DNA of 64,000 nucleotides from Choanephora cucurbitarum (GCA_025331435.1 JAIWNI010000041.1:124001-188000); one strand, 5' to 3'. Counted from the first letter of the stretch, positions 11,854-22,223 are shown. Notes: generated by a model not told the origin, from the letters alone. A program made the numbers and translations.

Positions 11854-14800
11854 TTACATCCCCTTTTGTCGAAGAGACTTGTCTTTTTGATAAAACGATA
11901 GGGAAGCAGTGAGTCTTGGTCTTGATTTGTAGAGCTTGATTTGATCCGCATGGTATGTGAGAGGAAGTTGGATGTCTTCATCCCGAATGAGGTACTTGTT
12001 ATTACCCAGGACAGCTTTTATTTTGTAAGGTCCGACCCATCTTGTAAGTAGAATCTTGCTTTGTTCTTGCAACGTATGGTTCAATACCATTACGGAATCA
12101 TTTACGTAGAAATGTTGAGTCTTAGCCTTCTTGTTGTATTGATCACACATTTTTGCTTGGTACTTCATCAGATTGGTTCTTGCCTTTGGAAGGATTTCTT
12201 CATTCAATTGTCGAATGGTTTGAAGTCGGTTTTGTATCTTGTCATATATACATGGATCTTCTATCTCCCACTCGATTTCTTCTTCAGTCAGTTTTCGCGG
12301 ATTTCTACCATAGGCCAGGAAGAAGGGAGTATAGCCATGATCTCTTTTTACAGACGTTCGGATTACATACAGTACTGCTGGCAACCAAAGGTCCCAATCT
12401 TGGTTATATTCATAACAATATTTCTTAATCACCGACTTGATAACACCATTCATCCTTTCCACCTTTCCTTGGCCTTGAGGTCGGTAGGCTATCCCAAACT
12501 TCATTGTGATTCCATAGTTTGACATCATCATCACTTTTACTTCTTCTGCATCAAAATGTTTGCCGAGATCAGAACGTACAACTCCTGGTACCCCATATGC
12601 GCATATCCATTCAAGCAGACATATACAGGTAAAACCAGAACTTTGCGTCGGAGTAGGCTTGACTTCGGTCCATCCAGTAAACTTATCAATGAGAACCAGT
12701 GCTGCATTGTTTCCTTGTTTGGTCAGTGGCAACGCTATATAATCAATATAGATCTGTTTGAAGCATTCGTCGTTTCCTTCTCGGTTGTTTAGAGTTAAGG
12801 GAGCTGGGGGATTTCTTGGACCGAACTGTTGGCAAACTTGACATTGACTAACATATTCGCGAACTGCATCAAAGTAACCTGGCCAATAGTACGCTTCTTT
12901 GATCTTGGCAAAAGTACGATCAACTCCTTGATGTCCTGCTAAAATATGGTCATGGTATGCCTTTAAAAGCGGTAGAGCTTCTCCTTCTTTGACCACGAGT
13001 CTATTGTTTGAATACTTGTTGCAAGCCTTCTTATACAACTGCTCATCCTTGATCATATACTTGGTAGCTTGGTGCTTGATGGCCTTTCTTCTGGACAGCG
13101 AAGCCTCTGCAGGGTATTGCCATTTGCGTAGAAAATTGTAAAGATCATGATACTCTTTCAACGGCATACCTGAGACATTGGATCTGCTTGGTTCTGTGGT
13201 TTTCAGTTTCTTTGCGCCTTGTGGTCCTCCATCCTCAATGTCTTCTCTCTTCCTAATAGTATTGATTGGGAGATGATACTCTTGAATGATTTCTTCAAAA
13301 TCAGGACCATCACTGTAAGAGGGCGGTAACCTAGACATAGCGTCCGCTTGGACATTGATCTTTCCTGGCCGGTAGATAATATCAAAATCATAGGCCAACA
13401 AGGAGGCTTGCCATCTGATCACCTTAGCTGAAGCATCCTCGTTGAATTTGATAAGATATGAAAGACTTTTCTGATCTGTGACCACCGTAAACTTCGTATG
13501 CATCAAATAGACCTTGTAAAAATGAATAAAGTATACTATGGCATAGAATTCTTTTTCGTATACGGACATCTTTTTTTCTTGGTCCGAGAGAGCTTTGCTT
13601 CCAAAGTATACAGGACGTAACATAGTAGGATCGTTGTCGTCTGCTTGAGTAAGAACCCCGCCAATACCGATATTGGACGCATCTGTCCACAACACGAATT
13701 CTTTGGAATAGTCAGGATGAACAAGCAAGCAGTCTTCCACAATCATCTTCTTACATTCTTGGAAACTCTTTTCTTGCTCATCGCTCCAGACATATGGGAC
13801 GTTTTTCTTCTTCAGCATGTTCAATGGACTAAGTAAAACCGACAGCTTTGGAAGATACCTTCGATAGTATTGTATCATACCAATAAATCTGTTCAATGCA
13901 GTCAAGTTTTCAGGTCTAGGATATTCTTGTACCTTTCGGACTTTCTTCTGATCCATTTTGAATCCATCAGTACTTAGGATGTGGCCTAGAACAGGGATTT
14001 CCTTGTACCCAAACTTGCATTTTGTTACGGACAGAGAAAGCCCAGCTTGAGCGGCTTTCTTCAGAATTGTCTCCAAGTGTACCAAATGATCATCAAATGT
14101 TGTAGAAAAGATCAACGCATCATCAATGTAGATCACCACAAATCGATACAGTTCTTCGAAGAAAATCGTGTCCATAACCTTTTGCCATGCAGCTGGTGAA
14201 GACTTCAGTCCCATCGGCAATCTTGTCCAGCGGAACTGTCCAAATGTTGTTGCAAAGCCAGTCAAATCCTTACTATCATCATCCAGACGCAGTTGCCAAA
14301 ATCCTTTAAGACAGTCAAAGGCAGAGAAGTACGCGGCTTGACCCAAGATTGTAAATAAAAAGTTTATATTGGGGATGGGATATCCAGAATCCTTGATGAC
14401 AATGTTTATGGGACGATAGTTTAGACACAGCCTGAACGGGTCTTTCTTTCCTGCTTGTGCTTGAATGGCTATACTAGTGTACTGCTGTTTTTGTCCATTT
14501 GCGTCTACACCTTCGTGTATCATCACATCAGAACCAGGAAACGCTTGTTGAGTAGCTTCTAATGAGCTCATGTCCGTCTCGGCTAAGGCTTCTTGAGGCA
14601 ACTCTAGAGTCAAAGTCCAAACTGCTTTGGGTTTTGAAGTCTTTCCCTTTTTTAGCAAAGGCTTTTGATTCATCTTCTTGAACCGTCTACGAGGCTTCAC
14701 TTGAGAACGATCATTCGGAACCAGTACAACCGCTGCTGCCCAAGGCGAATCACAGCTTTCTACTAAACCTAGTTCCATAAGTTGACTGATGTACCCTTTT

Positions 14801-16563
14801 AACCATTCATTGGCTTCATAGGGAAGTAGTCTTGGAGGTACTTTCACAGGTTTGGCTCCATCTTTCAATTGTATACTATGTGGTTCAACATTCAGCGCTT
14901 TGACGTCTTGTAACGAAGAGGCAAAAACTTCACTATATTTGTTTAGCACCGATATAATCCGACTTTTCTGATCTTCCGTTAGTTCAGGATTAATGTCAAA
15001 TTCCCATGTCTTTGGGCCATTTTCAACAGTATATGTAGGAAGTTCTGGACCGTATTCCACTATGTTAACGTCCATAAAACGAACACTCTTTTGCGTGGTA
15101 TAGACCCCTAAAGCTTTCATTTCAGCACAACTAGGTTGAAACACCGGACCTTCTAGCATGGACATAGGCTGAATGCTTATATCTTGATCATGATGGTTGA
15201 TATAAATCCTTTGGAGAAGATCTGTTAAAAGTTCAGTAGATGTTTCAATCTTGGTCGAAGGAGGTATCAGTTCCGCATCAAACAGCTTTCCTAATACAGT
15301 TCCTTGAGGGACGGTACTTGTTTTTAGCATCATATTAACAACGATTGTGCAGTAGAACCCTTTGCCTCCTTTTTCATATAAGGCTGGTGTGAGCAATATC
15401 TTGTACTTTGTCAATAAGCTGGTCTCTGGCTGCAAAACTTTATCTTTCTCCCATTTTGAAGCCTCGCCTTCTAATTGAAGCCATATCAATTGTGTTTCTC
15501 CAGGCTGTAAGACTAGTTCATTCTCTAGCCGAATCTCTTTAATGGATTCATTCTGTTCATCATTCTTTACAGAAACAGGCATAATGAGACGATCGTCTTC
15601 TAAAGCACCTTGTAGACCCGCTCGTTGATCTTCTCCACTGAAAGTGTTAACAACAATTTCGCGGCCGTTTTCTTGACGGAAGATGACAGCATTGTTTCGT
15701 GGATCTATAAGAGCATTGGTAGCCATTATAAAGTCCAGACCAAGAATAGCTGGAGTGTTGGGATTATTTGTTACACAAAACGTATGGGTAACTAGCAACT
15801 CGTCATGTACTTGTACTTTTAGCTTTAATACACCCGCAGGGATATCGATTTCCCCACCACCATACTTCAGGGTTTTATTAGTAGGAGTGATTTTGCCTTC
15901 TTGTTTCCATCTTTTGACTAGATGTAACGGAACAAGAGAGATCACGGCCCCTCCGTCCACCAAGAATTCTTGTACGTGGTTCTCTTCGACAATACCAGCC
16001 ATCAGTTGAAGATGTGTTTCATACGGACCACTCTGGGTAGTATCCAGTGAGATATTCTGTACTACATCCATACGATCTTCATCCTTGTGCTTTATTTTGT
16101 GAGAAACCGGTTGACCTCCCAAAAGATGCAAATATTGGTAATGTAGTTCAGGAGAGTAGTATAGCATTTGTGGCAACGGCATAGTAATAGATGTTCCCCA
16201 TAGAGTTTCCTCCAAATTCAGCAGTTTAGGAGCATTTGTTTTCTTATCCACCATGATTGGAAACTCACGGTTCATTTTACGTGCAATGGAAGGGGGTATT
16301 TCGCCTTTCGCTTTCGCCTCATCGTCCATCCGCTTGTACAAAGCTTTTGCCGCTCTCGCCTTCTCTAAGTTTCTCAACTGAATATTATGTCTTTCTTCAC
16401 TAGTCAGTTTCGGCTTAGTTGAATGCAGGTCGGTATCTACAGCATAAACTGAGGTTCTTTCTTCTACGGTGATTACGTTTATTGATTCATTACTAGGACT
16501 TTCATATTCTGAAGGCTCCTCCTTGCCTAATTCGTGATAGGGGAGCCCGCGAGAAAATCCTCT
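11854..16563 (-). CDS. pol: Retrotransposon Pol polyprotein (protease, RT, RNase H, integrase)
   Basis: The open frame of 1570 codons lacks its own ATG and overlaps gag in the -1 frame, so expression by ribosomal frameshift is inferred. Counting from 16377, the domains in order are: aspartic protease (FLVDGGAVISL, near 137; the usual DSG/DTG is DGG here); reverse transcriptase with FRLCLNYRPIN, LPMGLKSSPAAWQ and YIDD (about 540-800); RNase H with WTDAS (about 897); integrase with HHCC zinc finger (about 1135-1175) and D, D, E at about 1212, 1270 and 1305; and a C-terminal GPY module (TRWVGPYKI). No chromodomain is visible. About 85 extra residues split RT between the SPWAAAVVLVP and FRLCLNYRP motifs. 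The TAA stop abuts the 3' LTR. Confidence 0.93.
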   Translation of the reverse strand, partial: RGFSRGLPYHELGKEEPSEYESPSNESINVITVEERTSVYAVDTDLHSTKPKLTSEERHNIQLRNLEKARAAKALYKRMDDEAKAKGEIPPSIARKMNREFPIMVDKKTNAPKLLNLEETLWGTSITMPLPQMLYYSPELHYQYLHLLGGQPVSHKIKHKDEDRMDVVQNISLDTTQSGPYETHLQLMAGIVEENHVQEFLVDGGAVISLVPLHLVKRWKQEGKITPTNKTLKYGGGEIDIPAGVLKLKVQVHDELLVTHTFCVTNNPNTPAILGLDFIMATNALIDPRNNAVIFRQENGREIVVNTFSGEDQRAGLQGALEDDRLIMPVSVKNDEQNESIKEIRLENELVLQPGETQLIWLQLEGEASKWEKDKVLQPETSLLTKYKILLTPALYEKGGKGFYCTIVVNMMLKTSTVPQGTVLGKLFDAELIPPSTKIETSTELLTDLLQRIYINHHDQDISIQPMSMLEGPVFQPSCAEMKALGVYTTQKSVRFMDVNIVEYGPELPTYTVENGPKTWEFDINPELTEDQKSRIISVLNKYSEVFASSLQDVKALNVEPHSIQLKDGAKPVKVPPRLLPYEANEWLKGYISQLMELGLVESCDSPWAAAVVLVPNDRSQVKPRRRFKKMNQKPLLKKGKTSKPKAVWTLTLELPQEALAETDMSSLEATQQAFPGSDVMIHEGVDANGQKQQYTSIAIQAQAGKKDPFRLCLNYRPINIVIKDSGYPIPNINFLFTILGQAAYFSAFDCLKGFWQLRLDDDSKDLTGFATTFGQFRWTRLPMGLKSSPAAWQKVMDTIFFEELYRFVVIYIDDALIFSTTFDDHLVHLETILKKAAQAGLSLSVTKCKFGYKEIPVLGHILSTDGFKMDQKKVRKVQEYPRPENLTALNRFIGMIQYYRRYLPKLSVLLSPLNMLKKKNVPYVWSDEQEKSFQECKKMIVEDCLLVHPDYSKEFVLWTDASNIGIGGVLTQADDNDPTMLRPVYFGSKALSDQEKKMSVYEKEFYAIVYFIHFYKVYLMHTKFTVVTDQKSLSYLIKFNEDASAKVIRWQASLLAYDFDIIYRPGKINVQADAMSRLPPSYSDGPDFEEIIQEYHLPINTIRKREDIEDGGPQGAKKLKTTEPSRSNVSGMPLKEYHDLYNFLRKWQYPAEASLSRRKAIKHQATKYMIKDEQLYKKACNKYSNNRLVVKEGEALPLLKAYHDHILAGHQGVDRTFAKIKEAYYWPGYFDAVREYVSQCQVCQQFGPRNPPAPLTLNNREGNDECFKQIYIDYIALPLTKQGNNAALVLIDKFTGWTEVKPTPTQSSGFTCICLLEWICAYGVPGVVRSDLGKHFDAEEVKVMMMSNYGITMKFGIAYRPQGQGKVERMNGVIKSVIKKYCYEYNQDWDLWLPAVLYVIRTSVKRDHGYTPFFLAYGRNPRKLTEEEIEWEIEDPCIYDKIQNRLQTIRQLNEEILPKARTNLMKYQAKMCDQYNKKAKTQHFYVNDSVMVLNHTLQEQSKILLTRWVGPYKIKAVLGNNKYLIRDEDIQLPLTYHADQIKLYKSRPRLTASLSFYQKDKSLRQKGM
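11859..11867 (-). other. Polypurine tract next to the 3' LTR
   Basis: On the minus strand AAAAGGGGA precedes the 3' LTR by 5 nt. This is the expected place for the plus-strand primer of an LTR element. It lies inside the last codons of pol. Confidence 0.65.
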
Positions 16564-17573
16564 TCAGTATCAACGCAGTTCACATCATTCATTCTGTCAC
16601 CATTTCTTCTCTTGAACTTAGGGCATTCATAAGGTTTGTGATCCTTAGTATGGCAGTATTTACACGGGTTAGGACACACTTTCTTGTAATGTCCTTCTTC
16701 ATTACAGTTCGCACACTTGATAACCTTGTTATTAGCTGCCTTTTCAAGATGTGTAATCCTGTCTTTGATTAACGCCATGTCATTGTGTAATACGTCAAGT
16801 GATTCAGATATTTGTTTTTGCATCCTAGTAAATTGGTCCGGTTCTTTGTTTGTTTGTTTCAAAGTAGGGTCATTCCTTTGTACCACATTATACACAGGTT
16901 GAGTGCTTCTCACAACTTGAGGCTGTGCCACTGGCGCAACATGCTCAGCCTTGTAAGCGATAGTATTATACGTAGTATACAAACATTCCTCTGCCCAAGC
17001 AAAGATGGTCTCTAACCCGCCTATGGTTTTCAGGCTTTCTTTAATGTCTTGGCGATACGGATCTTTGATCGCTTGGTCACAAAATTGATAAACTTGGGGG
17101 ACAAGACCGTTAAGGATGTCTCTTATCTGTTGTTTTACAGGCTTCTCTTCTTTAGATAGATTAGCTTTTTGTAAAAGATAGCACTTGGTTTCTAGGTATT
17201 CTAGAGGAGTTTCATTCAAAGATTGTCTATATTCTTCATATTGTTTAAGATAAACTTCTTTCCAGTAGTCAGTGACAAACTTCTTTTTGAATGCACTTAT
17301 TAATGAGTTTAAAGCCTCATTATCAAAGGACATTTCTGCAAACTTTGTTTCATCTTTAGCTTTGAGATTAGTCACCCAGCGGTCAGCGGCTCCTTCCAAG
17401 CTTAACAAAAAGATTTCTTTCTTTCTCTTTTCATCAATCCAATTATTCCACCTGCAGACCTTGTGGAAGTCATCTAGGAACTTGATAGGATCTTGTTGCC
17501 TTCCGGATCCAGAGAACGTAGGAGGTGCTTTGAGATTCACTTCAGCAGCAATTATGGGGGTAATTGTGCTCAT
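16527..17573 (-). CDS. gag: Retrotransposon Gag
   Basis: 348 residues from an ATG at 17573. The central part resembles the retrotransposon gag domain (KFLDDFHKVCRWNNW through LEGAADRWV and QYEEYRQS). The C-terminal part has a coiled segment and two CCHC zinc knuckles, CANCNEEGHYKKVC and CKYCHTKDHKPYEC, each Cx2Cx4Hx4C, for nucleic-acid packaging. The TAG stop lies 37 nt inside the pol open frame. The 221-nt leader between this start and the 5' LTR contains no convincing ORF. Confidence 0.92.
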   Translation of the reverse strand: MSTITPIIAAEVNLKAPPTFSGSGRQQDPIKFLDDFHKVCRWNNWIDEKRKKEIFLLSLEGAADRWVTNLKAKDETKFAEMSFDNEALNSLISAFKKKFVTDYWKEVYLKQYEEYRQSLNETPLEYLETKCYLLQKANLSKEEKPVKQQIRDILNGLVPQVYQFCDQAIKDPYRQDIKESLKTIGGLETIFAWAEECLYTTYNTIAYKAEHVAPVAQPQVVRSTQPVYNVVQRNDPTLKQTNKEPDQFTRMQKQISESLDVLHNDMALIKDRITHLEKAANNKVIKCANCNEEGHYKKVCPNPCKYCHTKDHKPYECPKFKRRNGDRMNDVNCVDTEEDFLAGSPITN

Positions 17574-17778
17574 ATCTTTCTTTTGGTGATTTGTAGGTTT
17601 TTGAGTGTTTTTAGATTTTTTTCTGCTAATTTTGCCTTATTTTTCTTTGGTTTTTGTACTTTGATTCTTGACTATGGACTTCTTAGTTTCTTTGTTTATA
17701 CGTATAGGCCTAATTCTGCTTTACCTATAGATATAATAAAACTTATTGATCTTATCAGCGATGTGTTCAAATAAGGCG

Positions 17779-17794
17779 CCCAGCTTCTCCACCA
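17779..17794 (-). other. Primer-binding site of the retrotransposon
   Basis: On the minus strand, 2 nt downstream of the 5' LTR, the sequence TGGTGGAGAAGCTGGG begins with the TGG expected for pairing to a tRNA CCA end. The tRNA identity was not determined. Confidence 0.6.
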
Positions 17795-17796
17795 AT

Positions 17797-18108
17797 TGTT
17801 GTAGGGTGTCTTTTATACCTTATTGAACTCCGAAATTCTGCAATACTACACTTTTCTTGACTATAGATATCAGTTTATCTCTTTCAAGGCTCAAAGTATA
17901 AATGTGAATTTTTGGAATGATAAAGATGATTTTTATTATTATTGGAAACAATTATATTTTATATGGAAGTGGCGTAGTACAGACGACATACATGACTTCA
18001 CAAACAAATAACAACTTTGAGAGTGTATATTATTTCTTGAATTGGTACAACTATTTAAATTCTGGAAGGAATTTGAGTTTTTATCTGGCTGAGGGACTGC
18101 TTACAACA
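17797..18108 (-). repeat. 5' LTR of the retrotransposon
   Basis: 312 bp, identical by eye to 11542-11853. It is followed on the outer side by ATTT, matching the four bases outside the other LTR. It should contain the element promoter and poly(A) signals. Confidence 0.95.
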
Positions 18109-18855
18109 ATTTCTTTTTCCTGAATATGATGTATGAATTTTCTTTTGGCAACAATTCAGGTACGCCACATAAAGCTTATTCATTCTTCTTAGAGAGAACA
18201 TATTACTTTTTGATTCATAGTGTGTTGGAGGTTCTTTTTTACGGTCAAAATTAGTATTTATTCTGCACAAAGAGTGTTGAGGAAGGGTCTTATGGTTAGA
18301 TATAGCATTTTAACACCTCTAGGAATAAGAAGAAAAGAAAGGAAACTTTCACAACCAACAAGCCTGAACAGACATATATTGTCACTATCTCGTCATGCTT
18401 ATGAGCATCTTGCTCTATGCTCTTTCATAAATAATTTCGATACAAACATCAATTATATAACACTCTTGGTTGCATTTACATATAGAATGAGCGATTCGAA
18501 AAACGAAGCCTATTAAACTGACACATACACCATTTTCTACTTGACTAGTAACGCTATAACATAGATTTATGTCTGAAATTAACATGTTTTTATTGGGATT
18601 TTGAGCTTCTAGTCATACTCAGACTTCTAAAATTCCCAACTACAAAATGAGCTTAGGAGAAAGACACTTAGTCAATACATTGTATGGTCCTGAAGAGGAA
18701 ATTCTGCTTTTCTATACAACTTCATTGAGACAGTGCTCAAAGAGTCCAAAAAGACCATGACAACAGCTTTTATTGGTTGAAATTAAACCTCATTTCTGTA
18801 CCCCCTCCACAAGACTAAATTCGACTCATTTTGTTTTTCCCCACTTAAAAAAGCA
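18109..18855. other. Intergenic DNA; original upstream flank of zinc-cluster paralog C
   Basis: About 750 bp between the retrotransposon and the mitochondrial carrier gene. Without the insertion this stretch would join directly to 11541 and form a divergent promoter between paralog C and the carrier. AT-rich; only short open frames of non-coding character are present. Confidence 0.6.
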
Positions 18856-20070
18856 ATGACCTTGACTGCCTATCTCGGATTCCTTTCACTCGGAAGTACC
18901 ATCCAAACACGCCGTAGTGTAGAATGTCAACAAGAACAAGAACAAGAGTTAAAGGCTCTTCAGGCCATGGCAGAAGCTATCTCTCAAGCTGAAATAGATA
19001 CTGTCTCTACCGTCAGTGTTCATCACGCACCTTCTGAACGAAAAAGTATATATACATAATAACATAAAACAAGTGATCTTCAACTCATTCAACACACACC
19101 AACGACACCCATCACAGTAGAGATACGTGAGAATATCATGGGTGTCACACTTGCGATCGGTACCATGGTAGCCAACTATTCATTCTGTTTCCCTATCGTG
19201 GCAGCAAGGCATCGACTTCAAGCCTTACCACACCCTCATCGTTATGATACACCTTTCTATGGCGCTCAGATGATTCTCAGGACCTATCGCCAGGGAGGTC
19301 TTCGTCGACTCTATCCAGGATTTGGGTTGGGTCTGATGGGTCAAGCAGTGAGTGCCAGTTACGAATCATGCGTTCAACAGATCATCACTGCCTTCTGTAC
19401 ACATCCTATCTTCAGTCCCATCTTGGCCAAATCCCTGGGCTTCCTGATCCAAATCCCTCTCTATCCACTCTACCGTAATGCACTCATCATGCGTGTTCAA
19501 CACGACACCACAACCACACAACAAGTTATCAGTAGCTGGCATGACTTTGTGCGTCTCTATCGACGTGATCTTGTTGGCTTTCAGAACCATCTGGCTTGTT
19601 TCGTTCCTTCCTGTCTGCTGAATGCATTGACAGAGAAACTGTTGATTGCCATCTATCGCCGTATCTTTCAATCATTTCAGTCTGAAAAGAAGAAGAAGGA
19701 AGCAACTGTCCTGCACACATTTTATCCTGAGATTGCCTGTGGTGTCATCAGCTCGATTGTGACACGAGCCCTTAGTTATCCAATCGACACTATCCTGTTT
19801 AAGCTGATGATTCAAGGCAGTGGTGTCTTGAGAACAGAGACAGACTATCATGGATTTTTCGACTGTGTTCAACGGACATGGCAAGAGGGTATCAAGGGAT
19901 TCTATCCTGGGTGGGGTATTGGTTTGCTGGAGATTGGTATGGGCTATATGATCTTGGAAGCATCATGGTGGGCTTATCGTCTGGTACAATGGAAATTACA
20001 GGCATTAGGTTCAAGTGATACACGTACTGTTCGAAAAGCAAAAAAACTTCGAGATCGATTTCTTCATTAA
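18856..20070 (+). CDS. Mitochondrial carrier family protein, Ugo1/SLC25A46-like
   Basis: 380 residues. Exons are 18856-19045 and 19118-20070, with a 72-nt phase-1 intron; this join links the first ATG frame to the open frame carrying EIRENIMGVTLAIGTMVANY. The N-terminal ~65 residues are polar and Gln/Glu-rich. The rest has several hydrophobic helices and degenerate carrier signatures: FPIVAARHRLQA near the first helix, and YPIDTILFKLMIQG followed by GFYPGWGIG, close to the YPxDTxLxxLxIQG of Ugo1/SLC25A46. Members of that group sit in the outer mitochondrial membrane and act in fusion and lipid organisation rather than solute exchange. The subfamily call is moderately sure; the carrier fold is more certain. 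Confidence 0.82.
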
Positions 20071-20694
20071 ATCTCTCTCTCCTTTTGTTCGGACCGAACT
20101 TTTTTATTTTTGACTGCACAGGGGGGGTGGGATCTTATCTAGTTTCATTTTCTTTGTTCTTTTTTTTTCGCTTTTGCTTTTCTTCAATTTTTTTTTATTT
20201 TATTTTTTAAATTAAAGAAACTTCCTTTTCCCCCTTTCCACCCTTTCTTCTTCTTTTCTTTAAACCAACAACTAAACTTAAGGTATGTCGTCTCTCACTT
20301 TGGCAACTTCTTTTTTTTCTGTCAACTCTGGTACAATTCAATTGTCAGTCAACGCAAAACTCCTTTCTTTGGTTCTGATATAAAACAAGATGAAGAGATG
20401 ACAACTTCTTTTTCTAAAGAGAACACTCTTTCCTCATGGCTTTGTATCTCAAAACATTTTTTAAAGAAAAAAAAAAAAGAAGAGAATGACGCGTCTTCAT
20501 TTTTTTTTTATAAAAAATGATATTACCTCTACCCCCCCTCTTCTCTCTGTGCAATTTGATTGGTCCAATCGAAAAGGAGGACTAGACGACGACAACTTGG
20601 GTTTGTTTCGAGAAACAGAAAGAAAATCGCCTGTCTCAGAGTTTTTAAATTTGATGTTGTTGACACCTCCTCTTTTTCAGTTTTTTTTTCCATT
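20071..20694 (+). promoter_or_regulatory. SUB2 promoter and leader with a probable 5' UTR intron (20283-20680)
   Basis: T-rich intergenic DNA ahead of SUB2. A strong donor AAG|GTATGT at 20282/20283 and an acceptor CTTTTTCAG ending at 20680 would remove a 398-nt intron and leave a 14-nt leader exon piece before the ATG. This is inferred from splice consensus only. The intron would be far longer than the coding introns here. Confidence 0.45.
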
Positions 20695-22057
20695 ATGTCT
20701 GCTGTCGACCACGCTGATGATCTTATTGATTACGAAGAAGAAGATGAACAAACGCTTCAACAAGAAGCCGCTGCTCAACAAACTGATTCCTTGGCTGTAG
20801 ATGAAGACGATAAAAAAGACAAAAAAGGTTCTTATGTCGGTATTCATTCCACTGGTTTCCGTGATTTCCTGTTGAAGCCTGAACTCTTGAGAAGTATTGT
20901 TGATTGTGGTTTTGAACATCCCTCTGAAGGTATTGTATATCCACTATGATGTTTGGAGTCACATAGTAACACACTATTTAGTTCAACAAGAATGTATTCC
21001 TCAATCTATCTTGGGTATGGATGTACTCTGTCAAGCCAAGTCTGGTATGGGTAAGACAGCTGTCTTTGTGTTGGCTACATTACAGCAACTAGAACCTACC
21101 AATGGTGAAGTCTCTGTGATCGTCCTCTGTCACACCCGTGAATTGGCTTTCCAGATCAAGAACGAATACGCTCGTTTCTCAAAGTACTTGCCTGATATCC
21201 GTACTGAAGTATTCTATGGTGGTGTACCTATGACAAAGGATGTAGAGATCTTAAAGGACAAGACAAGATGTCCTCATATCTTGGTTGGTACACCTGGTCG
21301 TGTCTTGGCTCTTGTTCGTGATAAGCACTTGAAGTTGAGTGGTGTGAAGCATTTCGTGCTTGATGAATGTGACAAGATGTTGGAACAATTAGACATGCGT
21401 CGTGACGTTCAAGACATCTTCCGTGCTACACCTCACCACAAACAAGTCATGATGTTCTCTGCCACACTCGCCAAAGAAATGCGTCCTGTCTGCAAGAAAT
21501 TCATGCAAAACCCTCTTGAGATCTATGTCGATGATGAAGCCAAGTTAACACTTCACGGTCTTCAACAGTTCTATATCAAGTTGGAAGAAAGAGAAAAGAA
21601 CCGCAAGTTAAACGATCTGTTGGACACACTCGAGTTCAACCAGGTCTGTATCTTTGTTCGTTCAGTCAACCGTGCCAATGAACTGAACCGTATCCTCTCT
21701 GACTGTAATTTCCCCAGTATCTGTATTCACTCTCAAATGACTCAAGAAGAACGTATCAAGCGTTACAAGTCCTTTAAGGATTTCGAAAAGCGTATCATGG
21801 TTGCCACTGATATCTTTGGTCGTGGTATCGATATTGAACGTGTCAACATTGTCATTAACTACGATATGCCTTCTGATGCTGATTCTTACTTGCATCGTGT
21901 GGGTCGTGCTGGTCGTTTCGGTACAAAGGGTTTGGGTATCACTTTTGTGTCTAATGAAGAAGATACTGCTATCTTGAATGATGTCCAGGGTAGATTTGAA
22001 GTGAATATCTCACCACTTCCTGAGGAAGTTGATATCAACACCTACATGACCTCCTAA
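20695..22057 (+). CDS. SUB2: DEAD-box RNA helicase SUB2/UAP56
   Basis: ATP-dependent RNA helicase of the spliceosome and the TREX mRNA-export complex, nuclear, 436 residues. Exons are 20695-20929 and 20982-22057 (52-nt intron, phase 1). The motifs are all present in order: acidic N-terminus; Q-motif region [20 protein letters not shown]; Walker [16 protein letters not shown] in VLDECDKML, which is diagnostic for UAP56/Sub2 rather than generic DEAD; SAT in [16 protein letters not shown]; and [10 protein letters not shown]. Length matches the family (about 430-446). Codon usage is biased toward C-ending codons, as expected for a highly expressed gene. Confidence 0.97.
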
Positions 22058-22223
22058 ATTATAATTATACACTTCTTTTATTTTTTTGCATTTATGACGA
22101 CACCTTACACAATAATTAAAAGAAAAAAAAAAAAAGCCTTGCCAATTGAATACGTCACATTTTAGCAATGCGTTAAATGTGTATATTTTTAATTTTTTTT
22201 TAATATTTTTTTTTTGTTTACCA

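Larger units (their letters stand above)
11542..18108 (-). mobile_element. Full-length Ty3/gypsy-type LTR retrotransposon, minus orientation
   Basis: The element is 6567 bp, bounded by two 312-bp LTRs that I read as identical, starting TGTTGTAGGG and ending TTACAACA. It is flanked by a probable 4-bp target duplication ATTT (11538-11541 and 18109-18112). On the minus strand the order is 5' LTR, primer-binding site, gag, pol (PR-RT-RNaseH-IN), polypurine tract, 3' LTR. Integrase lies after RNase H, which is the Ty3/gypsy order. Gag and pol are open without stops, which with the matching LTRs suggests very recent insertion and possible activity. Confidence 0.95.
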
